A stretch of DNA of 45,405 nucleotides. Source: an uncultured Bacteroidota bacterium. GTDB taxonomy: Bacteria > Bacteroidota > Bacteroidia > Flavobacteriales > Flavobacteriaceae. Of the stretch, positions 33,159 to 42,296 are shown in pieces. The stretch covers positions 1 to 45,405 of the forward strand of contig CACJRP010000011.1 of assembly GCA_902595825.1 (NCBI GenBank), written 5' to 3'. Made by a program: the position numbers and the translations under genes. A model generated the notes under the pieces. It saw nothing but the letters and a program-made list of their open reading frames with translations, ran no database searches and was not told the origin of the DNA. Numbering within the stretch: position 1 is the first letter of the stretch; every line of letters begins with the position of its first letter.

Positions 33159-34112
33159 ATGATAAAAAGTATTTACAGGTTTTTTCTTAGCATATCAATC
33201 AATAATTTTAGTAAAAACTTACTTTCAGTAGTTGAAAAACTGAAAATTAAAAACGGAATTTCATTAATTGATATTGGTGCTGCCGGAGATTTAATCCCTA
33301 GATGGAAAAAAATTAGCAGGTATATAAATTATCATGGTTTTGAACCTGACAAAAGGTCAAGGGAAAAACTACTGAAAAAAAATAATGCTTGCAAATCATA
33401 TAAAATTCATGATAAGATCATTTCCAATAGAGTAGGAAGGCAAAAATTTTTTTTATGCGAAGGTGAGTTAAATTCTTCAACCTTTAAACCAAATGATAGC
33501 TTCTATAGTTTATACCCATTTTCAGAAAGGTTTAAAGTTAAAGATGAGTTATTCTTAGAATGTACAACTATCGATAGCTTAAAATTTGCAAATGCAGATT
33601 TTATTAAATTGGATATTCAGGGAGGTGAACTTGATGCTTTGGTGGGTAGTAAAAAAACATTGAAGAAAACATTAGGTCTTGAAATTGAGGTTGAATTTCA
33701 AAAAATATATAAAAATCAACCTATTTTCAATGATATTTATGATTTTTTAAAAGAAAATGAATTTATTTTTTTTGATTTTACAAGACTGGTAAGATGGGAA
33801 AGGGACAACTTATATAGTTCTCTGGGACAATGTATTTGGGGTGATTCAATTTTCCTGAGAACTCCAGAATATATTTTAAATAACTTTAAAAATATCGAGA
33901 TATATAAAAAATACATATTGATATGTTTACTCTACAATAAGTACGATTTAATTAAAATTATATTAAAAAATAAAAGTTTTGATCCTGAATTAATTAAACA
34001 TTTAAGTTCATTGGAAGACAAATTTGTCAAGAGAAATATTTTTCTTAAAAGAGTTAATGATTTTATTAAAGCCTTTAGTTTTTCAGAAACTGATATATAC
34101 CCTACTCATTAA
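33159..34112 (+). CDS. Second FkbM-like methyltransferase, divergent
   Basis: A 317-residue protein. 'SLIDIGAAGDLIPRW' is the SAM-binding motif I, 'YHGFEPDKRSREKLL' motif II, and 'DFIKLDIQGGELDALVG' the FkbM signature. It continues with about 90 residues beyond the usual domain (from FFDFTRLVRW). It is one of only three genes on the plus strand in the polysaccharide locus, and its neighbour is the other FkbM gene, divergently placed. Substrate unknown; the pair may methylate different positions of the same glycan. Confidence 0.83.
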   Translation: MIKSIYRFFLSISINNFSKNLLSVVEKLKIKNGISLIDIGAAGDLIPRWKKISRYINYHGFEPDKRSREKLLKKNNACKSYKIHDKIISNRVGRQKFFLCEGELNSSTFKPNDSFYSLYPFSERFKVKDELFLECTTIDSLKFANADFIKLDIQGGELDALVGSKKTLKKTLGLEIEVEFQKIYKNQPIFNDIYDFLKENEFIFFDFTRLVRWERDNLYSSLGQCIWGDSIFLRTPEYILNNFKNIEIYKKYILICLLYNKYDLIKIILKNKSFDPELIKHLSSLEDKFVKRNIFLKRVNDFIKAFSFSETDIYPTH

Positions 34113-34128
34113 TTTGAAATTTTAATTA

Positions 34129-35535
34129 TTATTTTAAAAGATTTATTTTTTTAAAAATCTTAAAATATAATCCCATAAATATTAGAATCAGAATTGAAAT
34201 TAATTTAATTACGATTTGCGCTAAATTATCCTTGATAAAGTTTTGTTGCATAAGGTTTAGTAAAACAACAAAAACGAAGTATATTAAAATAATAATCATT
34301 TTTCTTTCGTATTTAATTGGAGTATACTTTTGCCCATAGTATAAATTTAGAGATGTACTAATTATTCCTGAAATTAAAGTCGCCCAAGCAGCACCTAAAT
34401 ATCCATAGGTGTAAATAAATGGAATATTAAGTGACACATTTAAAAAAATTGAAAAAAAAGTTAACCAAGATATCAATCCTGTTCTTTTTGCATACATTAA
34501 TTGCGGTTGTTTACCAAAAAAGTAAACTATATAAAGAACTGAAAGAATCGATATTACAGGTGCGCCATATTGAAACTCCTCAGGGAAAAATAAAAATAAG
34601 ATTTCCTTAGAAAAGAGAGCGATTGGCATTGCAAATAAAACACACATGAAAAAAAACGGAGTCAAGTACTTTCCTATACTAAGAAATTCAGATTTGTTTT
34701 TTGAAAACATTTTTTTGTAAACATTTGGAGAAAATATTTGCTGTAAAGCTGTCATAAAAATGAATATTGAATTAGACAATTTCTGACCAATTTCATAAAT
34801 ACCTACCCCTCCCAATGTACCTAATAAATTTATCATATATCTATCAAAATGTGTATTAATAACTGCAAAAAATATTCTTGGAGTTAGTGGTAAACTAAGC
34901 TTTAATGATTGAGTAAGTAATTTTAAATTAAATGATGTATATCCATGATTAAAACAGTAAAGACAGAAAAAGAAAAATACTAATAAAGACCCTAAAGTTT
35001 GGCCTAAGAAAAACCCTTTTATACCCAAATTAAGATTTATGACAAGAATTAAGGCTATAAATATATTTGTCACACTTTCTATAATTGATAGAATCGAAAA
35101 AACCTTTCCGGCTTTCTGATTCTTCAAGTAAGTGTAAAAGTATTGATTTAGACTTTTTATGCCAGTAAAAAGTAGCCCATAAATTAAAAATTCAGCTATT
35201 GCACTATCTCTAAAAATCAAAATCGACAGACTTTTTTGAAACAAAAAGACAATAAAAGTTGAACTTGAAATTATACAAAGTACAAAAATAACAACACTAA
35301 ATAGAAAGTTCTTGCGCTGTTCTTCACTAATTTCAAAGTAATTTCTTTCAAACACATTTAACAAACCTAAGTTTGATATTCCGGATATAAAAGTTCCAAA
35401 AAAAATTGATAATGCAAATATTCCAAATTCTTCTAAACTCAAAAATTTGGAAAACCAAGGTAAAGAAACTAGTGGTATTATTGATTTAATTGAAAATGAT
35501 AATCCATACCAAAAAAAATTATGTTTTTTTATCAT
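34129..35535 (-). CDS. wzx: Polysaccharide flippase Wzx-like (MOP superfamily)
   Basis: A 468-residue membrane protein with about 12-14 hydrophobic segments and few charged residues. The start 'YGLSFSIKSIIPLVSLPWF' and the pattern 'SNLGLLNVFERNYF' resemble O-antigen flippases. It should carry the lipid-linked repeat unit across the inner membrane. No Wzy polymerase is recognised in the window; none of the other proteins has the many-TM pattern of Wzy. It is downstream of pseI across a 133-base gap and converges on the plus-strand FkbM gene. Confidence 0.88.
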   Translation of the reverse strand: MIKKHNFFWYGLSFSIKSIIPLVSLPWFSKFLSLEEFGIFALSIFFGTFISGISNLGLLNVFERNYFEISEEQRKNFLFSVVIFVLCIISSSTFIVFLFQKSLSILIFRDSAIAEFLIYGLLFTGIKSLNQYFYTYLKNQKAGKVFSILSIIESVTNIFIALILVINLNLGIKGFFLGQTLGSLLVFFFFCLYCFNHGYTSFNLKLLTQSLKLSLPLTPRIFFAVINTHFDRYMINLLGTLGGVGIYEIGQKLSNSIFIFMTALQQIFSPNVYKKMFSKNKSEFLSIGKYLTPFFFMCVLFAMPIALFSKEILFLFFPEEFQYGAPVISILSVLYIVYFFGKQPQLMYAKRTGLISWLTFFSIFLNVSLNIPFIYTYGYLGAAWATLISGIISTSLNLYYGQKYTPIKYERKMIIILIYFVFVVLLNLMQQNFIKDNLAQIVIKLISILILIFMGLYFKIFKKINLLK

Positions 35536-35668
35536 TTAAATTTTATAAATGTTCCTTTGGTTATAGCAGGTGTATCTAAACATACTTTTTTTTCATAAAT
35601 CTCATTTTAAAAAAATTACACCATAATGTAAATAATTTAAAAACTTATTTGAATTCAATCGGTACTTG

Positions 35669-36703
35669 TTAATCTAATAATTCAAAACTTAATCTTGTGC
35701 CCTTTGAAGCATTTTTTATAAATTTTCTTCCTAATATCTTTTCAAAGTATTTTGGGTGAAGCCCAAATCCTGGTCTAACAGATTTCACATTTTTTTCAGA
35801 TACAATTTGACCTTTTTTTACGTCTTTACAGATGTATAAAGATCTTGAAAAATTTCTGGAACTAATTTGTTGATTTGATAACTTGAAATTTACTTGCCCA
35901 ATTGAACTATGCGCTTTTTTGACTGCATTTACCATTTTTTTAAATTGTTTCTCGTCTAGAGAAAAGGATGAATCCGGAGTTTCAATTGACTTATCCAAAA
36001 TAAAATGTTTTTCTATTATTTTTGCTCCCATTGATACCGCAACAACAGGAGAAATAATCCCTTTAGTATGATCCGACAATCCAGTTACAACATTATAATT
36101 TCTACTAAAATAAGGTATCATTGATAAATTTGAATCACTAATTTTAGCTGGATAGCTTGAAACACACTTTAATAAAGCTATTTCACAATTCCCATTTTCC
36201 CGAATGGTTTTTAAAGCAAGATCAATATCCTCAGTTTCAGCGATACCTGTAGATAGAATAATAGGTTTATTTTTACTTGCTATATACTTGATTAAAGGTA
36301 TATCAGTTATCTCAAAAGAAGCAATCTTATATATAGGGTTACCTAAACCTTCTAATAAGTCAACAGCAGACTTATCAAATGGTGAAGAAAAGCATAAAAT
36401 GTCCTCTTCCTTTGAAATTTTGAATAACTCTTCATGCCAATCCCAAGGAGTATGTGCTTTTTGATAAAGTTCAGAATACTTCATTCCATCCCAAATAGAT
36501 TTATTTTTAATAATAAAATCTTCTGAATTACAATTAAGTGTTATAGTTTCTGAAGTATATGTTTGCAACTTAATAGCGTCAGCACCAGCTCTTTTTGCAG
36601 CTTTTATCGTCTCCTTAGCTGTCTCCAATGAACCATTATGGTTAGCTGATAATTCCGCAACTACTAAAACTGAATCAATATCTTTAAAAGAAAAACTAGT
36701 CAT
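35669..36703 (-). CDS. pseI: Pseudaminic acid synthase-like (NeuB family)
   Basis: A 344-residue NeuB-type synthase that condenses PEP with a 6-carbon HexNAc-derived sugar to a nine-carbon 2-keto-3-deoxy acid. The TIM barrel starts 'LVVAELSANHNGSLETAKE' and contains 'DAIKLQTY', 'YKIASFEI' and the 'GLSDHTKG' loop. The C-terminal SAF (antifreeze-like) domain has 'NFSRSLYICKDVKKGQ' and 'SVRPGFGLHPKY', the wording seen in PseI instead of NeuB or LegI. It overlaps the small gene before it by 8 bases. No PseB/PseC/PseG is visible, but the locus continues past the right edge, so the complete pathway cannot be judged. Confidence 0.88.
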   Translation of the reverse strand: MTSFSFKDIDSVLVVAELSANHNGSLETAKETIKAAKRAGADAIKLQTYTSETITLNCNSEDFIIKNKSIWDGMKYSELYQKAHTPWDWHEELFKISKEEDILCFSSPFDKSAVDLLEGLGNPIYKIASFEITDIPLIKYIASKNKPIILSTGIAETEDIDLALKTIRENGNCEIALLKCVSSYPAKISDSNLSMIPYFSRNYNVVTGLSDHTKGIISPVVAVSMGAKIIEKHFILDKSIETPDSSFSLDEKQFKKMVNAVKKAHSSIGQVNFKLSNQQISSRNFSRSLYICKDVKKGQIVSEKNVKSVRPGFGLHPKYFEKILGRKFIKNASKGTRLSFELLD

Positions 36704-36887
36704 CTTTATTTTGAGATAATTTTTTTAAAAGTTTACTTATTCTCCCATCATCTTCATTTATCTTAGACACAATTTTTCTGGCTTCTACGGGAGAATATTT
36801 GAATGCAAGTCTCAATATATTCATCCAATTAATATTATTTTTTGACCTTACTTTCTCAATTTCGTCTATAATTTGTTGGTCTGTCAT
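36696..36887 (-). CDS. Small 63-residue protein coupled to pseI
   Basis: A short, highly charged, helical-looking protein. Its features are 'IIDEIEKVRSKNNINWMNIL', then 'RLAFKYSPVEARKIVSKI' and a Lys-rich C-terminus. I do not recognise a named family. Evidence that it is real: its stop overlaps the pseI start by 8 bases, its start follows the formyltransferase stop by 2 bases, and it fills the gap exactly. It could be an adaptor for the synthase or formyltransferase. No transmembrane segment or signal peptide. Confidence 0.65.
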   Translation of the reverse strand: MTDQQIIDEIEKVRSKNNINWMNILRLAFKYSPVEARKIVSKINEDDGRISKLLKKLSQNKDD

Positions 36888-36889
36888 TT

Positions 36890-37432
36890 TTAAATTTTAT
36901 TTATGTTAATATTCCAATTTACACCTTTTGGTAAATCACTTTTTAGGTGAAAGGACCCCTTTCCTATCTGTTTTTTAGGTTTAATTTCTCCACCTATGAT
37001 TCTCATAAAGTTTTCACAAAATAAAGTTTCAATGTCTTCTTTTAATTTAAGATAAGTTGAATTTAATGTATCAAATGGTTCAAATTTACTTTTTTTTTGA
37101 ATTAGTATTGGTCCAGTATCAATTCCCTCATCAATAAAATGAATTGTTACTCCCTTGGGTGATTGCTCTTTAAAGCTCCAATAATTTGGATGAGCACCTC
37201 TATTAAAGGGTAAATAGGAAATGTGAAGATTAATTATTGGATTTTTTACGGCTTGAATAATTTCTTTTTGGATTATATGTTTATAACCATATGAAATAAT
37301 CCAATCAAATTGAGATAAATATTTTGATTCAATCTTCCCTGACATCAATTTAGTTGATCCAATTGATGACAAATATTTATAAACTGAACTACTTTCATAC
37401 TCACTTAAAAGTAAAAACTTAAATTCTGTCAT
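36890..37432 (-). CDS. Sugar N-formyltransferase
   Basis: A 180-residue formyltransferase-fold protein using 10-formyltetrahydrofolate. The catalytic triad is Asn68, His70 (INLHISYLPFNRG) and Asp105 (EGIDTGPIL). Methionyl-tRNA formyltransferase is about 310 residues with a C-terminal OB domain that is absent here, so this is the short sugar-modifying type, which formylates amino groups of dTDP- or CMP-activated amino sugars. Its context, between pseI and a PFTS-motif protein, suggests a nonulosonic acid or its precursor as substrate. It overlaps the upstream gene by 4 bases. Confidence 0.87.
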   Translation of the reverse strand: MTEFKFLLLSEYESSSVYKYLSSIGSTKLMSGKIESKYLSQFDWIISYGYKHIIQKEIIQAVKNPIINLHISYLPFNRGAHPNYWSFKEQSPKGVTIHFIDEGIDTGPILIQKKSKFEPFDTLNSTYLKLKEDIETLFCENFMRIIGGEIKPKKQIGKGSFHLKSDLPKGVNWNININKI

Positions 37433-38916
37433 TTTGTATTTACATTTAAAATTTTTACTATTTCTTTAGAAATTTCATTTTTTGATTCCAAAAATGGAAT
37501 TTCATATATTTTTTTATTTGGTCTTATTTTCGCTGATGAATCATAATAAAAACTCGGTATTTCTAATTCTTTACCTACTTCAGCTGTTGAAGTAAAAGGA
37601 ACTGAAAAAGTCATCATGGAATTTTTTATTAAATCGTAGAGGTTAGTGGTATCTTGAATTACTTTGAAAAAACCAAACTTTTCCAAGTATTTGTCCAAAT
37701 TGTCAAAGTATTGCAGGTCATGATAACGACTGTCCATTCTTCTTTTTGACTTTAAAACAACTTCTATATCAATTGAATATTCTTCTCTAATTTTATTAAC
37801 AACCAATAAGATGTTTCCAACAAAATTTGAAATAGTCTCAACAGTATAGTAATTTTTAAAACTTCCCGTATAACCGTAATCCTTTATAGGAATTACATCG
37901 AAAATAGAAATAGTTTTTTTTTCAAAGGATTTCATTTTATGCTCTGGATTGTAAAATAGGATAGGACCAACGAATGAAAAATTTGAATCTCTATTTAAAT
38001 TAGATATGTACTCACCAAATTTTTTTGTCCATACCCAATGATTATCAATTCTTATCATATTTACACCTGGGAAAATACTCTGACTTGATTCCCCTTTGTA
38101 AAATTTAGGAATGATATTTTGAGAATACCATATCATGTGAGTCTTGAAGCTTCTACTTTTAAGACCATCCAACCAAAGTGGTTGTTGTCTTAAAAAAGAA
38201 TTAGTGACAAAAATATCCTTAATTTCTTTTCTCTTATTTAAAAAATTTATAAAGAATGAATTAGGTAAATCTCTATATAACAAAATATTTAAATTAGAAT
38301 TATTGAGGTAGATGATTGAGGAAAGTGTATATAAGATAAAATCGAAAATCAACTTTACTTTAGGGAGAAAGCCGAGGTTATAATTTATTATTTCTATCCA
38401 TGGATTTTTAAAAAATTTGGTGTTAATGATTGTATTTCTGGGTGAATTTGATTTTTTTATTATTAATTCATCGCTGTTTTCTAGTCCTTCAATTCTATTT
38501 TCTTCTAAAAATTTTTTAAAACTTTTTATTGACCCCACGATTGGTGGTTCGATCAAAATTTTATATTTTCTAGAGTTTTGATTTGATTTTTTTGATATTC
38601 TCCAGAAAAATGTAATAAGTAGGTACAAGCTCTCTAGAAGAAAAAACAAATTATACAAAATTCTTTTTTTTAGAGAAATTTTAAGGACTTCATTTGAGAT
38701 TATTAAAGGTCCATATTTAAATTTCGGTAATTTATTAGGCTTTATCAAATTTTCAAGATATTCTTTTGATACTTTTTCAATAATAACCTGTTTGATTCTT
38801 AAAAATAATTTATCAGGTTCAAAATATTCATGATATGAAAAGTTTTTTGCAACAATTGGTTCTAAATTATCAATCCAATTTTCAAAACTTCGATAAGCAT
38901 CCCCTTGATAGATCAT
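37429..38916 (-). CDS. Polysaccharide biosynthesis PFTS-motif protein
   Basis: A 495-residue protein named for the 'SVPFTSTAEVGKELEIPSFY' segment (near residue 440). It has hydrophobic regions at about 84-110 and 205-235, a central part with 'TKKFGEYISNLNRDSNFSFVGP', and a C-terminal Rossmann-like half. It is likely a glycosyltransferase-like protein of the GT-B type, known only from surface-polysaccharide loci (PFTS-motif family of spirochaete/Bacteroidota loci); activity is undetermined. Its length equals that of the other unassigned protein at 25142-26629, but the two do not look closely related. It overlaps the formyltransferase and DUF4910 genes by 4 bases each. Confidence 0.72.
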   Translation of the reverse strand: MIYQGDAYRSFENWIDNLEPIVAKNFSYHEYFEPDKLFLRIKQVIIEKVSKEYLENLIKPNKLPKFKYGPLIISNEVLKISLKKRILYNLFFLLESLYLLITFFWRISKKSNQNSRKYKILIEPPIVGSIKSFKKFLEENRIEGLENSDELIIKKSNSPRNTIINTKFFKNPWIEIINYNLGFLPKVKLIFDFILYTLSSIIYLNNSNLNILLYRDLPNSFFINFLNKRKEIKDIFVTNSFLRQQPLWLDGLKSRSFKTHMIWYSQNIIPKFYKGESSQSIFPGVNMIRIDNHWVWTKKFGEYISNLNRDSNFSFVGPILFYNPEHKMKSFEKKTISIFDVIPIKDYGYTGSFKNYYTVETISNFVGNILLVVNKIREEYSIDIEVVLKSKRRMDSRYHDLQYFDNLDKYLEKFGFFKVIQDTTNLYDLIKNSMMTFSVPFTSTAEVGKELEIPSFYYDSSAKIRPNKKIYEIPFLESKNEISKEIVKILNVNTK

Positions 38917-40190
38917 TTAGATATATAGTCAATTAAATCATGCTTTTTTAGAGTATCAAGTATTTTTACAGCTTCTTCTAAATCACAATTGATTAATTTT
39001 GAAATTTCCTTTAAATTATTTTTTCCGTCAGCAAAAATCAAAAAATCCATGAAAATTTTGGTAGAGTTTGCAGAATTTCTTTTACCAATAGTTGGTCTGA
39101 GTCCTCTTTTACTCATCATTGGTTCAGCCATAATTTTACAAAACGGAATTATGTCTCTTTCAATTTCATCAATAAGATTACAATATATTTCGAATGCCCC
39201 CTGAAGTCCATCTTCAGAAACAAATTCAAGATTATCATGAGAAGTATGATATTCCTCAAAGGTATTGTACTTAGATCTCATGATTGAGCAGACAGGAAGA
39301 TCAATTCCTGGGCTACAGTATTGTCTTTCATCTGAACCTCTTTCCAAGAATGAATATTCTTTGTAATTAACACCACGTTTTTTTAATATTCTTCTTGTTA
39401 ATCTGTCAACATACAAATTTCCATTTTTAGATGGTAAAAATGACCAGTTATTATTATCTCCAACACAATTAATATTGAAACCAGCTAAGATGTTTTCTTG
39501 AAGAATTTTCAGATTTTTACTCAAATAAAAAATAGAACCAATTGTTTCAGGAACGAATATTATCCTATAGGTATATTTAGGATTCATTTTTTCAATATAT
39601 CTAGTCAAAAATGTTGTAAGACAAGGACCAGAGAGTTCGTTATTAGCCATTGAAGGATGGCATATATATGTTGAAATAAATACCTCTTTTTTTGATTTTC
39701 CCTTAATAATTAATTCTCCATAAGTTAAGTGTCCATTTTTAAGTTCAGAGTCTATAACAACTTTATATTTCCCTTTTCTAAGCCTTTCCCTTTGATTATG
39801 AGAAATACAAAAGCCCCAATTCTCTTTATAGTAGGAAGTTACATAAGGAATAGCATCTGGCTGATTTTTAATGGAATGTAAGTGCGATTGTAAATCCTCA
39901 AGGTCAATTTCTTTGTTTACAGGGATTGAATAATTTACAACATGAAGGTTTGATACATTAAAGTCGATTATTTTTTCACCATTTGGATTTAATATATACG
40001 CATCTTTAATATTCCATTCTTTGGGTATTTCCCAATCAAAGCATTTTGTCCCAGTTGGTACTTCGTGAACTTTTAATCCTGGTAAAAAAGACTGAATCTT
40101 ATTTAAAGTCTCCCTCACACCGTCTCCTGTAATACTTCTACATATAGGCCACAGTGTGGACATCAAATCAAAAATATGCTTGCCGCTCAT
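38913..40190 (-). CDS. DUF4910 (M28-like aminopeptidase fold) protein 1
   Basis: A 425-residue protein of the DUF4910/UCP015244 type. It has the N-terminal 'FDLMSTLWPICRSITGDGVR' segment, an M28-like zinc domain with HPSMANNELSG (His178, Asn184), a Glu at residue 215 (PET), GSDERQY (286-292) and HTSHDN (315-320), then a C-terminal winged-helix-like domain from about residue 365 (FMDFLIFADGKNNLKEISKL). M28 enzymes use the His and an Asp to hold two zinc ions. The residue at the Asp position is Asn184 here. The family is common in glycan loci, where a peptidase or deacylase role on an N-acyl sugar is assumed but not shown. A paralogue is at 42297-43595. Confidence 0.8.
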   Translation of the reverse strand: MSGKHIFDLMSTLWPICRSITGDGVRETLNKIQSFLPGLKVHEVPTGTKCFDWEIPKEWNIKDAYILNPNGEKIIDFNVSNLHVVNYSIPVNKEIDLEDLQSHLHSIKNQPDAIPYVTSYYKENWGFCISHNQRERLRKGKYKVVIDSELKNGHLTYGELIIKGKSKKEVFISTYICHPSMANNELSGPCLTTFLTRYIEKMNPKYTYRIIFVPETIGSIFYLSKNLKILQENILAGFNINCVGDNNNWSFLPSKNGNLYVDRLTRRILKKRGVNYKEYSFLERGSDERQYCSPGIDLPVCSIMRSKYNTFEEYHTSHDNLEFVSEDGLQGAFEIYCNLIDEIERDIIPFCKIMAEPMMSKRGLRPTIGKRNSANSTKIFMDFLIFADGKNNLKEISKLINCDLEEAVKILDTLKKHDLIDYISK

Positions 40191-40244
40191 TCTAAGATTT
40201 TTAAAAAAATAGTTTTGTAACCAATTTATCAGTCATGAATTGTA

Positions 40245-41141
40245 TTAATTTTTTTGACAAATGACCAAATACATTGGACACATGAACTGAGCTCTCCAAT
40301 TATTTGAATGATTTAATTCCATTTTATGATTTATTTTTTTTAAATCTTTGACTTTATCTGATATAAGAGGTGGAACACAATGGAAATGATAAAAATTTGA
40401 CTCTAACCAATTAAAATTGTATTTGGCTAAAAAGTTTTTAATTGTCAATGGATTGGTTTTAAATCTTTTTAATTTGCCAAAAGATTTATCACCAGAATTT
40501 GTATGGAATTCTCCTGGAATATTTGGGTTCGTGACTAGATTCTTTAATGCTTCTAATACCTGACTATTATTACTTATAGAGCTTAATTCCTTATTATTCC
40601 AAATGGTATTTTTATATAGATTTAACGTAATGCTATTAAACGTGAAAAAATCAAACAATTCATTTCGATATGCTACTACCAATTTTCCTCCCGGTTTTAG
40701 GACTCTACTTAATTCAAAATGTACATGATCTAATTTATCAGCTGGTACATGCGGAATAACACTTAATAAGGCTATGCATTCTTGAGAATTACTTTTTAAA
40801 CTTTCAATATAAAGCAAATCATCCAAAAGAATTCTCTCTCCTTCAAACCCTTCTTCATTGAGTAAATTAGAAGCAAATTTTTGTAAAGGAGTTACTGGCT
40901 CAACACCTATAGCGTTTATCCTTTTTTTAAGTGCATCTAGAACAGTCCATCCTCCGCCACATCCTATATCAAGTAAAGCCTTTGGTTTATATTTATCTAA
41001 GAAATTATTATATAATCTTCTCCTATACCAAGCGGGATCGATAGGAATATTATCCTTGTCTAAGTTGTAACAATTTGCAATTTTATCCCAATTATTGTGG
41101 TAATAAGTTAATACATCTTTAGATGTTCCAGTTTTAGTCAT
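40245..41141 (-). CDS. Class I SAM methyltransferase
   Basis: A 298-residue methyltransferase. Motif I is LLDIGCGGGWTVLDA, motif II is 'NAIGVEPVTPLQKF', and motif post-I/II is 'ELSRVLKPGGKLVV'. It is of the Methyltransf_11/25 type used for small sugar O- or N-methylations. It overlaps the sulfotransferase start region by 4 bases and lies 54 bases before the DUF4910 gene. The exact substrate is unknown. Confidence 0.85.
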   Translation of the reverse strand: MTKTGTSKDVLTYYHNNWDKIANCYNLDKDNIPIDPAWYRRRLYNNFLDKYKPKALLDIGCGGGWTVLDALKKRINAIGVEPVTPLQKFASNLLNEEGFEGERILLDDLLYIESLKSNSQECIALLSVIPHVPADKLDHVHFELSRVLKPGGKLVVAYRNELFDFFTFNSITLNLYKNTIWNNKELSSISNNSQVLEALKNLVTNPNIPGEFHTNSGDKSFGKLKRFKTNPLTIKNFLAKYNFNWLESNFYHFHCVPPLISDKVKDLKKINHKMELNHSNNWRAQFMCPMYLVICQKN

Positions 41142-42295
41142 AATTTCATTTTTTTATATTTATAGTAGTATTCTAAAAACAGAAAATTTTCTTCAATTTG
41201 TTTTTTTGTTAAATTTTTAAGTTCTAATACCCGCTTACGATTAAATTCACATCCTAAATTTTTTGAGAATTCGTCAAAATCAGTCCTCCATCCTAAACAA
41301 TTATTAAAATTATTTAAGGCATAATTGTATGCTTTAATAGATAATCCTTTTTTTTCAAAATAATATTTTGGAAAATAGTTGTGAATGTGCATGTCTGGGG
41401 AGCATATAAACTCAACCAATTCTGCCATTTCACTTGGCATTTGCTTTTCCCATATGTTGACAGATGATTTATAAATTTCATCTAATGTTGGCCATTTTTC
41501 CCCAGACGCTTTTCTAAATAAACTAACATCCGTCATTTGAGGCTCATAATCTAAATTTAAAAAGTCTAACACTTTCTTGGTTTCAACTTCTGTTTTCTCT
41601 ACAAAACGCTCATAATAAGTGACTAACAACCGATTTTTAAAAATTGGTAAAGTTTTAAAATATTCAGTGAACGCGTAGTATTTTCTTATATGTCTCGCAA
41701 AAGATAGAACAGTTGGCCTTTTCTTTGGGTCCGGTTCAGCAAATTCAGAGGAACAAATAACTGCTCTAGGGTCTCGCAAATGAATTATAAACTTAGCTTC
41801 AGGAAAAAGTCTTGCTATTAAAGAAAAAAACTCAATTGTCCAGTTATCGTTAAATCCAACCCATTTAATATTTTTCTTTTTATAAACCCTTGCTATTATT
41901 TCAATTATATTTTCAAAGACTTCTTTGAAGGTTGGAGCTGGAATTTTATCTAAATGAGGGATTAAGTTGGCAGAAGCTAGTGACATCCTGCTTTCCATCT
42001 TAACTTTTAGTTCATTCCAATTAGTAATATCAAAAGGTATGTCAGGATTAGATTTTTGGAGTGTTTTCATAATTTCGATTCTTTTAAAATCAAAAAAATA
42101 ATCATCTAAGACATTTGCAAAATTATTTGACAAAAGGTTACTCTTTCCAGAATGAATGATTAATGATTTTTTATAATAATGAAAAAGTGGAATTAAAGGA
42201 TCTATAGACATAGAAATTTTTGAATGGTTCTTTAAAATTAAGGTTCTGTAATTTGTTCCACCCCTTGCAGTCCCTGCAGTGTATATTAGTTTCAT
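41138..42295 (-). CDS. Sulfotransferase family protein
   Basis: A 385-residue PAPS-dependent sulfotransferase. The phosphosulfate-binding loop is 'IYTAGTARGGTNYRTLI' (residues 4-20) and the 3'-phosphate-binding part is 'IIHLRDPRAVICSSEFA'. A conserved YYERFVEKTE segment with a downstream 'LNLDYEPQ' follows, as in sulfotransferase 3 families. It should sulfate a hydroxyl or amino group of the glycan. Sulfation of O-antigens or exopolysaccharide is reported in marine bacteria. Its PAPS supply genes are not in the window. It lies 1 base after the second DUF4910 gene and overlaps the methyltransferase by 4. Confidence 0.87.
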   Translation of the reverse strand: MKLIYTAGTARGGTNYRTLILKNHSKISMSIDPLIPLFHYYKKSLIIHSGKSNLLSNNFANVLDDYFFDFKRIEIMKTLQKSNPDIPFDITNWNELKVKMESRMSLASANLIPHLDKIPAPTFKEVFENIIEIIARVYKKKNIKWVGFNDNWTIEFFSLIARLFPEAKFIIHLRDPRAVICSSEFAEPDPKKRPTVLSFARHIRKYYAFTEYFKTLPIFKNRLLVTYYERFVEKTEVETKKVLDFLNLDYEPQMTDVSLFRKASGEKWPTLDEIYKSSVNIWEKQMPSEMAELVEFICSPDMHIHNYFPKYYFEKKGLSIKAYNYALNNFNNCLGWRTDFDEFSKNLGCEFNRKRVLELKNLTKKQIEENFLFLEYYYKYKKMKL

Positions 42296-42296
42296 A

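Noticed and set aside
34135-34165. Hairpin-like AAGATTT/AAATCTT near the wzx stop as terminator
   Set aside because: It lies inside the coding end of wzx, has no G-C pairs, and such repeats are frequent in AT-rich DNA.
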